Numbered from the stretch's first letter, positions 18,549 through 29,044 are shown. The stretch: 64,000 nt of DNA from Kluyvera georgiana ATCC 51603 (GCF_001654985.1 NZ_LXEU01000071.1:1-64000), one strand, 5' to 3'. The notes: generated by a model not told the origin, from the letters alone. Numbers and translations are program-made.

Positions 18549-19445
18549 TCAGCACAACGCATTTGAGAATGGCGGATTGATCTTCGCCGTCTCAGGCACC
18601 GTCGTCAGCGACCACTGAGCGACCGCATTGTGCAATAAATCCGCCGTGCTGACATCCTGCCATTGCGTCGGAACCGGCTGGCCTAAAAAGCGCAGCGCCT
18701 GAATGAGTGTCGGACGTGGATCGCCAACAGGCAAAGCAGGTGCATGATTTTGCTTGGAAAGTTTAGCACCTTCTTCATTCAATGCCAGCGGCAGGTGAAT
18801 ATAGTCAGGCGCTGGCCAGCCAAACTGCTGGTACAGCGAGATCTGGCGGACGGTCGGCTCGATCAAATCGGCCCCGCGGACGATTTCCGTCACCCCCTGA
18901 AAATGGTCATCGACCACCACGGCGAGATTATAAGCAAATAATCCATCACGACGATGAATAATGAAATCTTCGCGGGCCAGAGGTTCGTCGGCCTTGATTG
19001 TGCCGCGCAGCAGGTCGGTGAATTCGGTCACCGGATGCGTCTGGCGCAGACGCAGGGCGGCATTTTGCGGGCCGTTCTTCAGCTCGCGACAGTGACCGTC
19101 ATAGGTGCCGCCGATGCTCTGAATGCGCGCGCGCGTGCAGGTGCAGTAGTAGCACAGGTCCTGGCTTTTCAGCCAAGCCAGCGCTTCACGATAGGCATCG
19201 TGGCGCTGCGACTGCCACAGCACGTCGCCGTCCCAGTGGAGGCCGTAATGTTCCAGCTGATGCAAAATGGTGGTTGCAGCACCGGGAACTTCACGCGGGG
19301 GATCGATATCTTCAATGCGGACTCGCCAGATACCGCGTTGAGCGCGGGCCTGGAGATAGCTGCCAAGCGCGGCAATCAACGAGCCGAAATGTAGCTCACC
19401 GGACGGGGAAGGGGCAAAGCGCCCTATATAAGGTTGTGTTGACAT
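18549..19445 (-). CDS. gluQ: Glutamyl-Q tRNA(Asp) synthetase
   Basis: GluQ loads glutamate onto queuosine in the anticodon of tRNA-Asp. The 298-residue protein is a glutamyl-tRNA synthetase catalytic core without an anticodon-binding domain. It shows the HIGH-like GELHFGSL, a zinc site [10 protein letters not shown]...YDGHC, and the KMSKS-like KLSKQ. The ATG at 19445 has no clear ribosome site and lies just past the dksA terminator, so expression should depend on readthrough from dksA, as reported for Shigella. Confidence 0.95.
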   Translation of the reverse strand: MSTQPYIGRFAPSPSGELHFGSLIAALGSYLQARAQRGIWRVRIEDIDPPREVPGAATTILHQLEHYGLHWDGDVLWQSQRHDAYREALAWLKSQDLCYYCTCTRARIQSIGGTYDGHCRELKNGPQNAALRLRQTHPVTEFTDLLRGTIKADEPLAREDFIIHRRDGLFAYNLAVVVDDHFQGVTEIVRGADLIEPTVRQISLYQQFGWPAPDYIHLPLALNEEGAKLSKQNHAPALPVGDPRPTLIQALRFLGQPVPTQWQDVSTADLLHNAVAQWSLTTVPETAKINPPFSNALC

Positions 19446-19456
19446 GTTTATTGCAA

Positions 19457-19490
19457 TAAAAAACAACAAGGCGGGAGAGATTCCCGCCTT
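19457..19490 (-). terminator. dksA-gluQ intergenic terminator
   Basis: A perfect 9-bp stem (AAGGCGGGA / TCCCGCCTT, 5-base loop) with a U-rich tail on the minus strand lies between dksA and gluQ. The gluQ start is about 12 bases beyond the tail. Confidence 0.92.
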
Positions 19491-19513
19491 GAAGATAGAG
19501 TGTGAGCGTTCTC

Positions 19514-19969
19514 TTAACCTGCCATCTGCTTTTCGCGGATTTCTGCCAGCGTTTTGCAGTCAATGCACAGGTCAGCCGTTGGACGCGCTTCCAGACGACG
19601 AATACCAATTTCAACACCGCAGGACTCGCAGTAGCCGAAATCTTCATCTTCGACTTTCTTCAACGTCTTCTCGATCTTTTTGATCAACTTGCGTTCACGA
19701 TCGCGGTTACGCAGTTCGAGGCTGAACTCTTCTTCCTGTGCGGCACGGTCTACCGGATCCGGGAAGTTTGCAGCTTCGTCCTGCATATGTGTAACGGTGC
19801 GATCGACTTCATCCCTAAGTTGATTACGCCATGCTTCAAGAATACGTCTGAAGTGCGCCAGCTGGGCTTCGTTCATATACTCTTCGCCTGGCTTCTCTTG
19901 GTACGGCTCCACCCCAGCGATGGCGAGAATACTCAGGGACGATGTTTTACGGTTTTGCCCTTCTTGCAT
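19514..19969 (-). CDS. dksA: RNA polymerase-binding regulator DksA
   Basis: DksA binds the secondary channel of RNA polymerase and works with ppGpp to repress stable RNA and activate amino-acid promoters. The 151-residue protein equals E. coli DksA. The coiled-coil tip [11 protein letters not shown] (Asp71 and Asp74 region) and the four-cysteine zinc finger (CESCG and CIDCKT) are intact. The chosen ATG ([11 protein letters not shown]) has a TAAGGAG ribosome site. A promoter with a 17-base spacer is seen upstream. Confidence 0.98.
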   Translation of the reverse strand: MQEGQNRKTSSLSILAIAGVEPYQEKPGEEYMNEAQLAHFRRILEAWRNQLRDEVDRTVTHMQDEAANFPDPVDRAAQEEEFSLELRNRDRERKLIKKIEKTLKKVEDEDFGYCESCGVEIGIRRLEARPTADLCIDCKTLAEIREKQMAG

Positions 19970-20029
19970 GTTGCTTCTCCTTAACACGCACTATCGATCC
20001 CCGTGTTCGGGGGAAAAATCAGGCCGCTA

Positions 20030-20058
20030 TAAATAGCAGATGCTTTTCCGGATGGCAA
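20030..20058 (-). promoter_or_regulatory. Predicted dksA promoter
   Basis: On the minus strand TTGCCA (20053-20058) and TATTTA (20030-20035) are 17 bases apart, followed by a GC-rich start region (TAGCGGCC). Whether upstream sfsA transcription also reaches dksA is not clear. Confidence 0.55.
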
Positions 20059-20125
20059 TTATCTAAACGTAACACTTGACAATGCTGTGAGGAAAAGCGT
20101 ATTTGCGCCGCAGCCCGAACACTTT

Positions 20126-20848
20126 CTATTCAACTTCGCCCCGCGTTAACGAAACGGGTAACGGCGATATCAGAGTCATGTTATCGGCAGAAAGTTCCGC
20201 TTTATAAGCCAAAATTTCCACCCCCTGTTTTTGCGCTTCTTGCAACAACTGTGCGTATTTAGCATCAATATGGTGTGCTGGAGAGAAATATTCAATGGCT
20301 GAGTGCAATATTGCAAACAGCAAAACGGCGCGTTCGCCGCTGGCCACAACGCCCATAAGCTCGCGCAAATGCTTCTGTCCGCGCACGGTGACGGCATCGG
20401 GAAAATAGCCGAACTCATTTTCCGCGAGTGTGACTGACTTCACTTCAATATAGCAGTTGGGGCGATCATCTGCCTGTAACATGATGTCAATTCGACTCTT
20501 TTCCTCACCATATTTCACCTCGCTTTTCAGCGTGTTGTAGCCGGCCAGTTCGGGAATTCTGCCCGTCAGAATCGCGTCTTTAGCTAAGGTGTTTGCGCGT
20601 AACGTGTTCACGCAAATAAAAGCCCCGTTTTGCTTCTGGGTTAATTCCCATGTGTGGGGATATTTACGCTTAGTGTTATCTGATGTGGAATACCACACGG
20701 TGTCGCCTGGCGTTGCGCAGCCGGTCATCGCGCCGGTGTTAGGGCAGTGCAGGGTAAAGGTTTCACCTTCAGGCGTAATGACATCGGCGAGAAAACGTTT
20801 ATAACGTTTGATAAGCGTTGCGGAGTGAAGCGCGGGGATAAACTGCAT
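20126..20848 (-). CDS. sfsA: Sugar fermentation stimulation protein SfsA
   Basis: SfsA was found in E. coli as a protein that raises maltose metabolism and binds DNA; its structure suggests a nuclease-like (PD-(D/E)xK) domain. The 240-residue protein matches E. coli SfsA with a six-residue longer C-terminus. The motif [11 protein letters not shown] lies near 33-43 and [13 protein letters not shown]...YIEVKSVTL carries the Asp and Glu-x-Lys expected of the nuclease core. The ATG at 20848 has an AAGGA ribosome site. It lies 13 bases after thpR and probably forms an operon with it. Confidence 0.94.
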   Translation of the reverse strand: MQFIPALHSATLIKRYKRFLADVITPEGETFTLHCPNTGAMTGCATPGDTVWYSTSDNTKRKYPHTWELTQKQNGAFICVNTLRANTLAKDAILTGRIPELAGYNTLKSEVKYGEEKSRIDIMLQADDRPNCYIEVKSVTLAENEFGYFPDAVTVRGQKHLRELMGVVASGERAVLLFAILHSAIEYFSPAHHIDAKYAQLLQEAQKQGVEILAYKAELSADNMTLISPLPVSLTRGEVE

Positions 20849-20861
20849 CGGGTTTCCTTCG

Positions 20862-21392
20862 TTATTCGCTGAGCGTCCAGCGCTGCAATGACGTATATCG
20901 CGTACGACCGCCGGTGAAGCGCGATTCGTACAGCGCAAACTCGGTGACCGGGATTTCCCAGTGAAAACCGGGCGCGGGAATCGGCACCGCCTGTCCGGCG
21001 TTGCGCAGTAGCGTCAGGTGAGGGTGGAACGGCTGTGGGCTTTGGTAACAGCCGCTGCGTGCGGCCTGGGCGCGCAGCATGTTGGCCAACTGGAGCAGAC
21101 CGCGCGGCGGCTGGCGCGTGCCCAGCCAGACCACGCGCGAGCGCAGCCACTGACCGGCGTCGTCAAGATGTAGCGTAAAGCCTGGCTGACGGATGCGTCC
21201 CGCCATGGCCGCCAGCGCGCGCTGTTTTTCCGCGCTGACTTCGCCCAGAAAGGCCAGCGTCAGATGCATGTTGGCTGCCGCCACCGGCACGCCCGCATCG
21301 GCGGGAAAATGATCCGCGCGCCACTGCACCAGTTGCTTCTGGATTTTCGGCGGAATTGCAATGGCGAAAAACAGTCTTTTTGACTCAGACAT
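20862..21392 (-). CDS. thpR: RNA 2',3'-cyclic phosphodiesterase (LigT)
   Basis: ThpR belongs to the 2H phosphoesterases and opens 2',3'-cyclic phosphates on RNA; it was first described as an RNA ligase. The 176-residue protein has both catalytic HxTx motifs, HLTLAFLG (near 43) and HLTLLRNAG (near 130). The start [14 protein letters not shown] was chosen by homology; a longer reading to 21617 would cross into hrpB. It is divergent from hrpB across 73 bases and lies just upstream of sfsA. Confidence 0.94.
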   Translation of the reverse strand: MSESKRLFFAIAIPPKIQKQLVQWRADHFPADAGVPVAAANMHLTLAFLGEVSAEKQRALAAMAGRIRQPGFTLHLDDAGQWLRSRVVWLGTRQPPRGLLQLANMLRAQAARSGCYQSPQPFHPHLTLLRNAGQAVPIPAPGFHWEIPVTEFALYESRFTGGRTRYTSLQRWTLSE

Positions 21393-21465
21393 GGTGGGGA
21401 CTCGGTTATGAATTGAGGCGATGCTACAATGTCCGCCGTTTAATGTTAACCCTCTGGAGCCATTC

Positions 21466-23898
21466 GTGTCCCTGTTGCCGGTCGCAAGCGTCCTTCCTGA
21501 ACTTCTCCGCGCCTTACGGCAAGCCCCGCAGGTGTTGCTCAACGCCCCGACGGGCGCGGGTAAATCCACCTGGCTGCCGCTGCAAATTTTGCATGAGGGC
21601 GGAATCGATGGGCGCATCCTGCTGCTGGAACCGCGTAGGCTAGCGGCGCGTAACGTCGCGCAGCGTCTGGCGGAACTGCTCGGCGAGAAGCCGGGAGAAA
21701 CGGTCGGTTACCGGATGCGCGCCGAGACCTGCGTGGGGCCGAATACCCGGTTAGAAGTGGTGACCGAAGGGATCCTCACCCGCATGATCCAGCACGATCC
21801 TGAACTTACGGGCGTGGGGCTGGTGATCCTCGATGAGTTTCACGAACGCAGTTTACAGGCGGATCTGGCGCTGGCGCTGCTGCTTGACGTTCAGCAGGGG
21901 CTACGTGACGATCTCAAACTGCTGATCATGTCGGCAACGCTTGATAACGAGCGCCTGCAGCGTTTGCTGCCGGACGCGCCGGCCGTGGTATCCGAAGGCC
22001 GGGCTTATCCCGTCGAACGCCGCTATCAATCGCTGCCCACGCATCAGCGGTTTGATGAAGCCGTGGCGATAGCGGCTGCGGAGCTTCTGCGTCAAGAGCG
22101 CGGCTCGCTGCTGCTGTTCTTACCCGGCGTCGGCGAAATTCAGCGAGTGCAGAATCACCTTGCTGAACGCGTTGCCGATGACGTGCTGCTGTGTCCTTTA
22201 TACGGCGCGCTGCCGCTGAATGAACAGCGCAAGGCGATTTTGCCCGCGCCAGCCGGCAAGCGTAAGGTGGTGCTGGCGACCAATATTGCCGAAACCAGTT
22301 TGACCATTGAAGGCATTCGTCTGGTGGTGGACAGTGCCCAGGAGCGGGTAGCGCGCTTTGACGTGCGCACCGGGTTAACGCGTCTGCTCACTCAGCGTGT
22401 CAGTCAGGCCTCGATGACCCAACGCGCGGGGCGTGCCGGGCGTCTGGAGCCGGGCGTGTGCGTGCATCTGCTGGCGAAAGAGCAGGCCGAGCGCGCGGCG
22501 GCTCAGAGCGATGCGGAAATTTTACAAAGCGATCTCTCCTCGCTGCTGCTGGACCTGATGCAGTGGGGCTGTGCCGACCCAGCGCAACTGAGCTGGCTCG
22601 ATCGGCCGCCCGCGGTGAACCTGGCGGCGGCCCGTCGCCTGCTGACGCAGCTTCAGGCGCTGGAGGGCGAACGCCTGACGGTGAAAGGGCAAAAGATGGC
22701 GGCGCTTGGCATCGATCCGCGTCTGGCGGCGATGCTGCTGGCGGCGCAAAGCGACGACGAAGTGGCGACGGCGGCCCGGTTGGCGGCCATCCTTGAAGAA
22801 CCGCCGCGCGGTGGCAATAGCGACCTGCTGCAGGCGTTTCCCCGCTCTCATGGGCCATGGCAGCAGCGCAGCCAGCAGCTTTGCAAGCGATTGAACCGTC
22901 GCGCCGGGCAGCCGGATGTGGACGCCATTGCGCCGCTGCTGGCGCAGGGGTTCCCCGACCGTATTGCCCGCCGTCGTGGTCAGGAAGGCCGTTATCAGCT
23001 CGCGAATGGCATGGGGGCGATGCTGGATGCTGACGATGCGTTAGGCCGTCACGAGTGGCTGATTGCGCCGCTGCTGTTACAGGGCAACGCCTCGCCGGAC
23101 GCGCGCATTTTGCAGGCCTGCGCGGTGGATATCGACGCGCTGGTCAGCCGCTGCCCGCATCTGCTTCAACAATCTGACACCGTGGAGTGGGATGATACGC
23201 AGGGCACGCTGAAAGCGCTACGGCGGAGTCAAATTGGCCTGTTGACGTTGAGTGTGCGCCCGTTGGCCAGGCCGTCCGAAAGTGAATTGCATCAGGCGAT
23301 GCTCACGGGTATTCGCGAGAAAGGATTAAGCGTGTTGAACTGGACGAACGAAGCGGAACAGCTACGCTTGCGGTTACAATGCGCGGCGCAGTGGCTGCCG
23401 GAAGAGGCATGGCCCGCGGTGGATGACGCGTCGCTGCTGGCGGAACTGGAGAATTGGCTGTTGCCGCAGATGAGCGGTATCCATTCGCTGCGTGGCCTGA
23501 AATCGCTGGATATTCACCAGGCGCTACTCGACTGGTTGCCGTGGTCATTACGACAACGTCTGGTGAGTTCGCTGCCAACTCATTACACTGTGCCCACGGG
23601 AAGCCGTATTGCGATTCGCTACCACGAAGATAATCCGCCTGCGCTTGCCGTACGTATGCAGGAGATGTTTGGCGAAGCCAGTACGCCGACTATCGCCGAG
23701 GGGCGCGTAGCGCTGGTGCTGGAGCTGCTGTCACCGGCTCAGCGGCCGCTGCAAATTACGCGTGATTTAAGCGCGTTCTGGCAGGGGGCGTACCGCGAGG
23801 TGCAAAAAGAGATGAAAGGGCGTTATCCGAAACACGTCTGGCCGGACGATCCGGCGAATACCGCGCCAACGCGGCGGACGAAGAAGTATTCTGCCTGA
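21466..23898 (+). CDS. hrpB: DExH-box ATP-dependent helicase HrpB
   Basis: HrpB is a predicted RNA helicase of the DEAH/RHA type and has been linked to DNA uptake and RNA work; its precise role is unsettled. The protein is 810 residues from GTG at 21466, which has a TGGAG site before it. Motifs are in order: Walker A APTGAGKST (27-35), EPRRLAARNVAQR, DEFHERS (near 122), SATLD, TNIAETSLTIEG and QRAGRAGRLEPG (motif VI). The C-terminal half is the HrpB-specific domain. The stop codon TGA lies inside the first REP unit of the following BIME. Confidence 0.95.
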   Translation: MSLLPVASVLPELLRALRQAPQVLLNAPTGAGKSTWLPLQILHEGGIDGRILLLEPRRLAARNVAQRLAELLGEKPGETVGYRMRAETCVGPNTRLEVVTEGILTRMIQHDPELTGVGLVILDEFHERSLQADLALALLLDVQQGLRDDLKLLIMSATLDNERLQRLLPDAPAVVSEGRAYPVERRYQSLPTHQRFDEAVAIAAAELLRQERGSLLLFLPGVGEIQRVQNHLAERVADDVLLCPLYGALPLNEQRKAILPAPAGKRKVVLATNIAETSLTIEGIRLVVDSAQERVARFDVRTGLTRLLTQRVSQASMTQRAGRAGRLEPGVCVHLLAKEQAERAAAQSDAEILQSDLSSLLLDLMQWGCADPAQLSWLDRPPAVNLAAARRLLTQLQALEGERLTVKGQKMAALGIDPRLAAMLLAAQSDDEVATAARLAAILEEPPRGGNSDLLQAFPRSHGPWQQRSQQLCKRLNRRAGQPDVDAIAPLLAQGFPDRIARRRGQEGRYQLANGMGAMLDADDALGRHEWLIAPLLLQGNASPDARILQACAVDIDALVSRCPHLLQQSDTVEWDDTQGTLKALRRSQIGLLTLSVRPLARPSESELHQAMLTGIREKGLSVLNWTNEAEQLRLRLQCAAQWLPEEAWPAVDDASLLAELENWLLPQMSGIHSLRGLKSLDIHQALLDWLPWSLRQRLVSSLPTHYTVPTGSRIAIRYHEDNPPALAVRMQEMFGEASTPTIAEGRVALVLELLSPAQRPLQITRDLSAFWQGAYREVQKEMKGRYPKHVWPDDPANTAPTRRTKKYSA

Positions 23899-23964
23899 TG
23901 GCGATACGCTTATCAGGCCTACGGTTAAGCGAGTAGGCCGGATAAGCCGAAGTCGCCATCCGGC
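23893..23964. repeat. REP/BIME pair overlapping the hrpB stop
   Basis: GCCTGATGGCG...TATCAGGC (23893-23918) and GCCGGATAAGC...CCATCCGGC (23937-23964) form an inverted REP pair. The TGA in the first unit is the hrpB stop codon. Confidence 0.88.
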
Positions 23965-24060
23965 ATAAACACAGCGTAAAATTGAGAGATATCTTCTTCT
24001 GTCCTGTGACAGAAGAATTGAGAATCAGGCCTTTATGCCTGAATGTTGCGGAGAAAAAGC

Positions 24061-26604
24061 ATGGCGGGGAATGACCGCGAGCCGATTGGACGGAAGGGCA
24101 AACCTGCACGTCCGGCAAAACAAAAGGTAAGCCGTCGACAGCTCAGAGATGATGAGTATGACGACGATTATGATGATGATGGCTACGACGACGAAAAACC
24201 ACGTGCGCGTAAAGGCGGCAAGGGGAAAAAAACGCGCGGCAAACGCCGCTGGTTCTGGTTCCTGGTCAAACTGGGGATCGTCTTCGCGGTACTGATTGCT
24301 ATCTATGGCGTCTATCTGGATCAAAAAATCCGTAGCCGCATTGACGGTAAAGTCTGGCAGCTGCCGGCGGCGGTGTATGGCCGCATGGTTAGCCTCGAGC
24401 CGGATATGGCTATCAGCAAGAACGAGATGATTCAGCTGCTGACGGCGACTCAGTATCGTCAGGTGACGGCGATGACGCGGCCCGGTGAATTCACCGTGCA
24501 GGCGAGCAGCATCGAGATGATCCGTCGTCCGTTCGATTTCCCGGACAGCAAAGAGGGGCAGGTGCGTGCGCGTCTGACCTTCGACGGCGCGCGTCTGGAT
24601 AGCATCGAAAACATGGATAACAACCGTCAGTTCGGCTATTTCCGACTCGATCCGCGGTTGATCACCATGATGTCCTCGCCGAATGGCGAGCAGCGTCTGT
24701 TTGTGCCGCGCAGCGGCTTCCCGGACCTGCTTATCGATACGCTGATTGCGACCGAGGACCGCCACTTCTACGAGCATGACGGTATCAGCTTCTACTCCAT
24801 GGGCCGTGCGGTGCTGGCGAACCTGACCGCCGGACGAACGGTGCAGGGGGCGAGTACGCTGACCCAGCAGCTGGTGAAGAACCTGTTCCTGTCCAGCGAG
24901 CGTTCCTACTGGCGTAAGGCCAACGAAGCCTACATGGCGCTGATTATGGACGCCCGTTACAGCAAGGACCGCATTCTTGAGCTGTATATGAACGAGGTGT
25001 ACCTCGGTCAGAGCGGTGACAACGAAATCCGCGGCTTCCCGCTGGCGAGCCTCTACTACTTTGGCCGTCCGGTGGAAGAGCTGAGCCTCGACCAGCAGGC
25101 GCTGCTGGTAGGTATGGTAAAAGGGGCGTCGATTTATAACCCGTGGCGTAACCCGAAACTGGCGCTGGAACGTCGTAACCTGGTGCTGCGTCTGCTGCAG
25201 CAGCAGAACGTGATCGACCAGGAGCTGTACGACATGCTAAGCGCGCGTCCGCTGGGCGTGCAGCCGCGCGGCGGGGTGATTTCACCGCAGCCGGCGTTTA
25301 TGCAAATGGTGCGTCAGGAGCTGCAGGCGAAGCTGGGCGACAAGGTGAAAGATCTCTCCGGCGTGAAGATTTTCACCACCTTTGACTCCGTTGCGCAGGA
25401 TGCGGCTGAAAAAGCGGCCACCGAAGGCATCCCGGCGCTGAAGAAGCAGCGTAAACTGAGCGATCTGGAAACCGCGATGGTGGTCGTTGACCGCTTCAGC
25501 GGCGAAGTACGGGCCATGGTCGGCGGCGCGGAGCCGCAGTTTGCCGGCTACAACCGTGCGATGCAGGCGCGTCGTTCCATCGGTTCTCTGGCGAAGCCGG
25601 CAACCTACCTGACCGCGCTGAGCCAGCCGAATCAGTACCGTCTGAACACCTGGATCGCCGATGCGCCGATTGCCCTGCGCCAGCCAAATGGCCAGGTGTG
25701 GTCGCCGCAGAACGACGATCGCCGCTACAGCGGTCAGGTGATGCTGGTGGATGCGCTGACCCGTTCGATGAACGTGCCGACCGTTAACCTCGGCATGGCG
25801 CTTGGGTTACCAGCGGTCACCGATACCTGGCTGAAGCTGGGCGTGTCGAAGGATCAGCTGCACCCCGTTCCGGCGATGCTGCTTGGGGCGCTGAACCTGA
25901 CGCCAATTGAAGTGGCGCAGGCGTTCCAGACTATCGCCAGCGGCGGTAATCGTGCCACGCTGTCGGCGCTGCGTTCGGTGATTGCGGAAGACGGTACCGT
26001 GCTGTACCAGAGCTTCCCGCAGGCCGAGCGTGCGGTTCCGGCACAGGCGGCGTACATGACGCTGTGGACTATGCAGCAGGTGGTTCAGCGCGGCACCGGT
26101 CGTCAATTGGGCGCGAAATACCCGAACCTGCATCTGGCAGGGAAAACCGGGACCACCAACAACAACGTCGATACCTGGTTTGCCGGCATCGATGGTCGTG
26201 AAGTGGTGATCACCTGGGTAGGCCGCGATAATAACCAGCCGACCAAGCTGTACGGCGCGAGCGGTGCGATGTCTATCTATCAGCGCTATCTGGCAAGCGA
26301 GTCGCCGATTGCGCTGGATCTGACGCCGCCGGAAGATGTGGTCAATATGGGCGTGGATGAAGGCGGTAACTTTATCTGCGGCGGTGGCGGCATGCGGATG
26401 CTGCCGGTCTGGACGACCGACCCGGATGCGCTGTGTCAGCAAAGCCAGCAGCAGATAGAACAGCAGCAGTCGACGAACCCGTTTGACTCGTCTTCATCGC
26501 AGCCGCAGCAGCAACAGCAGCAGCAGCAGCAACCGGCGCAGCAAGAGAAGAAAGAGAGCGACGGCGTCGCCGGCTGGCTCAAGGATATGTTCGGCGGAAA
26601 TTAA
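24061..26604 (+). CDS. mrcB: Penicillin-binding protein 1B
   Basis: PBP1B polymerises and cross-links peptidoglycan. The 847-residue bifunctional enzyme has an acidic then basic cytoplasmic tail, one membrane segment (about 62-87), the UB2H domain that binds LpoB, a glycosyltransferase domain (catalytic Glu in [12 protein letters not shown] near 230, [13 protein letters not shown]), and a transpeptidase domain (SxxK in SLAK near 508, SMN, KTGTT near 693). The C-terminus carries a long glutamine run (about 815-827) encoded by CAG/CAA triplets. The ATG at 24061 gives the E. coli N-terminus [14 protein letters not shown] terminator follows. Confidence 0.97.
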   Translation: MAGNDREPIGRKGKPARPAKQKVSRRQLRDDEYDDDYDDDGYDDEKPRARKGGKGKKTRGKRRWFWFLVKLGIVFAVLIAIYGVYLDQKIRSRIDGKVWQLPAAVYGRMVSLEPDMAISKNEMIQLLTATQYRQVTAMTRPGEFTVQASSIEMIRRPFDFPDSKEGQVRARLTFDGARLDSIENMDNNRQFGYFRLDPRLITMMSSPNGEQRLFVPRSGFPDLLIDTLIATEDRHFYEHDGISFYSMGRAVLANLTAGRTVQGASTLTQQLVKNLFLSSERSYWRKANEAYMALIMDARYSKDRILELYMNEVYLGQSGDNEIRGFPLASLYYFGRPVEELSLDQQALLVGMVKGASIYNPWRNPKLALERRNLVLRLLQQQNVIDQELYDMLSARPLGVQPRGGVISPQPAFMQMVRQELQAKLGDKVKDLSGVKIFTTFDSVAQDAAEKAATEGIPALKKQRKLSDLETAMVVVDRFSGEVRAMVGGAEPQFAGYNRAMQARRSIGSLAKPATYLTALSQPNQYRLNTWIADAPIALRQPNGQVWSPQNDDRRYSGQVMLVDALTRSMNVPTVNLGMALGLPAVTDTWLKLGVSKDQLHPVPAMLLGALNLTPIEVAQAFQTIASGGNRATLSALRSVIAEDGTVLYQSFPQAERAVPAQAAYMTLWTMQQVVQRGTGRQLGAKYPNLHLAGKTGTTNNNVDTWFAGIDGREVVITWVGRDNNQPTKLYGASGAMSIYQRYLASESPIALDLTPPEDVVNMGVDEGGNFICGGGGMRMLPVWTTDPDALCQQSQQQIEQQQSTNPFDSSSSQPQQQQQQQQQPAQQEKKESDGVAGWLKDMFGGN

Positions 26605-26627
26605 TCGCGTACGGCACCCACTCAAAG

Positions 26628-26654
26628 GCCTCTGTTTCTGACAGAGGCTTTTTT
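26628..26654 (+). terminator. mrcB terminator
   Basis: An 8-bp stem (GCCTCTGT / ACAGAGGC, loop TTCTG) is followed by six T residues. It separates mrcB from the iron-regulated fhu operon. Confidence 0.9.
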
Positions 26655-26778
26655 ATATCCAGGTTTTTTCTTTTTTTTAACCTCATTATTTCATCTGTTG
26701 GTTTCTTAACCCCTTAGTTTTTGTAGGGGCGCGTATTGCTTGCTATCACCGCATTTTTTCGCCTATCATGCTGCTCGT

Positions 26779-26797
26779 TATAATAATAATTCTCGTT
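26779..26797 (+). promoter_or_regulatory. Putative Fur box upstream of fhuA
   Basis: An AT-rich site starting TATAATAATAATTC matches the 19-base Fur consensus at about 12 positions. It lies 34 bases before the fhuA start, where Fur repression of fhuA is expected. The reverse half GTTATCATTC follows at 26801-26810 and may extend the site. Confidence 0.6.
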
Positions 26798-26830
26798 TAC
26801 GTTATCATTCACTTCATCAGAGAAATACCC

Positions 26831-29035
26831 ATGGCACGTCTTAAAACTGCTCAGCCAACCCACTCGCTGCGTAAACTCGCAGTTGTAGTAGCCACAGCGG
26901 TTAGCGGCATGTCTGTTTACGCGCAGGCAGCAGAACGACCGAAAGAAGAAACCATCACCGTTACCGCCGCTCCGGCTTCGCAAGAGAGCGCGTGGGGCCC
27001 GGCACCGACGATCGCGGCAAAGCGTTCCGCGACGGCAACCAAGACGGATACGCCGATTGAGAAGACGCCACAGTCTGTTTCGGTGATTACCCGTCAGGAA
27101 ATGGACATGCGCCAGCCGACGACCGTCAAAGATGCGATGGCTTACACGCCGAGCGTTTTCTCTACACGCGGTAGTTCTTCTACTTACGATGTAGTTTCAA
27201 TTCGTGGGTTCGTCGCGCCGACGACCGTTAATACCAACCAGTATCTGGATGGTATGAAACTTCAGGGGAATAACTACTCCGAAGTTTCTATGGACCCGTA
27301 TTTCCTGGAACGCGTTGAAGTGATGCGTGGGCCAACCTCCGTGCTTTATGGCAATAGTAACCCGGGCGGTATCGTCAGCATGGTCAGCAAACGCCCGACC
27401 ACCGAACCGCTGCGCGAAATCCAGTTTAAGATGGGCACGGATAACCTCTGGCAGACCGGCTTTGATTTCAGTGATGCAATTGATGATGCTGGCGTGTGGT
27501 CCTACCGTCTGACCGGCTTAGGCCGCAGCCAGGATGCGCAGCAGGATATGGCGAAATCGAGTCGTTACGCCGTTGCACCATCCTTCAGCTGGCGCCCGGA
27601 TGACAAAACTGACTTCACCTTCCTGAGTAACTTCCAGAGCGATCCGGATGCGGGTTACTACGGCTGGCTGCCGCGTGAAGGCACCGTGGTTCCTTACGTT
27701 GATGCCAACGGTAACGCGCACAAGCTGCCGACCGACTTCAACGAAGGTGAAAAAGACAACAAGATGCAGCGTCGCCAGCAGATGGTGGGCTACAACTTCT
27801 CTCACGAATTTAACGACACCTTCACCGTACGCCAGAACCTGCGCTACGATCAGGTGAAAACGCTGTACCGCTCGGTATATGGTTACGGCTATATTGCGCC
27901 GGGTCAGATCAACCGTCAGTACGTGCGTTCTGACGAAGATCTGAATGGCTTCACCGTTGATACGCAGCTGCAATCTAAATTTGCGACCGGCGAAGTCGAT
28001 CACACGCTGCTGACCGGCGTTGATTATTCTCGCATGCGTAACGATGTTGACGCGAAGTACGGTTCAGCCAATGCGCTGGATATGAATAATCCGCAGTACG
28101 GCAATCCAGGTGTAGCCATTAACTCGCTGTATGCGGTACTGAACCGTATGGAGCAGACCGGTTTGTACGCGCAGGATCAAATGGAATGGAATAAATGGGT
28201 GCTGACGCTGGGTGGTCGCTATGACTACGCGATGGCTTCAACCTTGACTCGTTCCAGCAACTCTCTGGCGCAAAACCACGACCAACAATTTACCTGGCGT
28301 GGCGGTATTAACTATCTCTTTGATAACGGTATTTCTCCGTATTTCAGCTATAGCGAATCTTTCGAACCGACTTCAGGCTCGACAAAAGAAGGTAAACCAT
28401 TCGATCCTTCTCGCGGTAAGCAGTACGAGGCTGGCGTGAAGTATGTACCGAAAGATATGCCCGTGGTGCTGACTGCCGCGGTGTACCAACTGACCAAGAA
28501 TAAAAACCTGACGTCCGATCCAAACGATACGACGGGTTGGTACAGCATACAAACTGGGGAAATCCGTTCTCGTGGCATCGAGCTGGAAGCGAAAGCGGCG
28601 GTTAACGAAAACATCAACGTGACGGCTGCCTATAGCTACAATGACGCAGAGTACACTGAAGACACGACCTTCAAAGGTAAGCGTCCGGCAGAAGTTCCAC
28701 GTAACCAGGCTTCCCTGTGGACGGATTACACCTTCTACGACACGGCGCTGAGCGGTCTGACCTTCGGTGCGGGCGTGCGTTACACCGGCTCCACCGTGAG
28801 CTACTACAAAAACGTTGCCGCGAAGAAAAATGAAGCGTTTAGCGTAGCAGGTTACGCAATTGCCGATGCGATGGTGAAATATGACCTGGGTCGCTTCGGC
28901 TTACCGGGCTCATCCGTTGCCGTTAACGTCAATAACCTGTTCGACCGTGATTACGTCTCCAGCTGCTACAGCGAATATGCATGCTACTGGGGCGCAGAGC
29001 GTCAGGTTGTTGCGACCGCAACGTTCCGTTTCTAA
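26831..29035 (+). CDS. fhuA: TonB-dependent ferrichrome receptor FhuA
   Basis: FhuA takes ferrichrome across the outer membrane using TonB. The 734-residue precursor has a signal peptide ending at AQA, a TonB box (EETITVTAAP), a plug domain (to about residue 190) and a 22-strand barrel ending in ATATFRF. It is clearly more distant from E. coli FhuA than its neighbours are from theirs, and 13 residues shorter. The gating loop L4 (about 346-371, SVYGYGYIAPGQINRQYVRS) is shortened and lacks the cysteine pair of the E. coli loop, while the C-terminal pair (SCYSEYACYWG) is kept. It is first in fhuACDB. Confidence 0.93.
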   Translation: MARLKTAQPTHSLRKLAVVVATAVSGMSVYAQAAERPKEETITVTAAPASQESAWGPAPTIAAKRSATATKTDTPIEKTPQSVSVITRQEMDMRQPTTVKDAMAYTPSVFSTRGSSSTYDVVSIRGFVAPTTVNTNQYLDGMKLQGNNYSEVSMDPYFLERVEVMRGPTSVLYGNSNPGGIVSMVSKRPTTEPLREIQFKMGTDNLWQTGFDFSDAIDDAGVWSYRLTGLGRSQDAQQDMAKSSRYAVAPSFSWRPDDKTDFTFLSNFQSDPDAGYYGWLPREGTVVPYVDANGNAHKLPTDFNEGEKDNKMQRRQQMVGYNFSHEFNDTFTVRQNLRYDQVKTLYRSVYGYGYIAPGQINRQYVRSDEDLNGFTVDTQLQSKFATGEVDHTLLTGVDYSRMRNDVDAKYGSANALDMNNPQYGNPGVAINSLYAVLNRMEQTGLYAQDQMEWNKWVLTLGGRYDYAMASTLTRSSNSLAQNHDQQFTWRGGINYLFDNGISPYFSYSESFEPTSGSTKEGKPFDPSRGKQYEAGVKYVPKDMPVVLTAAVYQLTKNKNLTSDPNDTTGWYSIQTGEIRSRGIELEAKAAVNENINVTAAYSYNDAEYTEDTTFKGKRPAEVPRNQASLWTDYTFYDTALSGLTFGAGVRYTGSTVSYYKNVAAKKNEAFSVAGYAIADAMVKYDLGRFGLPGSSVAVNVNNLFDRDYVSSCYSEYACYWGAERQVVATATFRF

Positions 29036-29044
29036 CCACCTCCT

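Noticed and set aside
22400-22858. Open frames antisense to hrpB rich in Arg, Ala and Pro
   Set aside because: Typical of GC-rich coding sequence read on the wrong strand.
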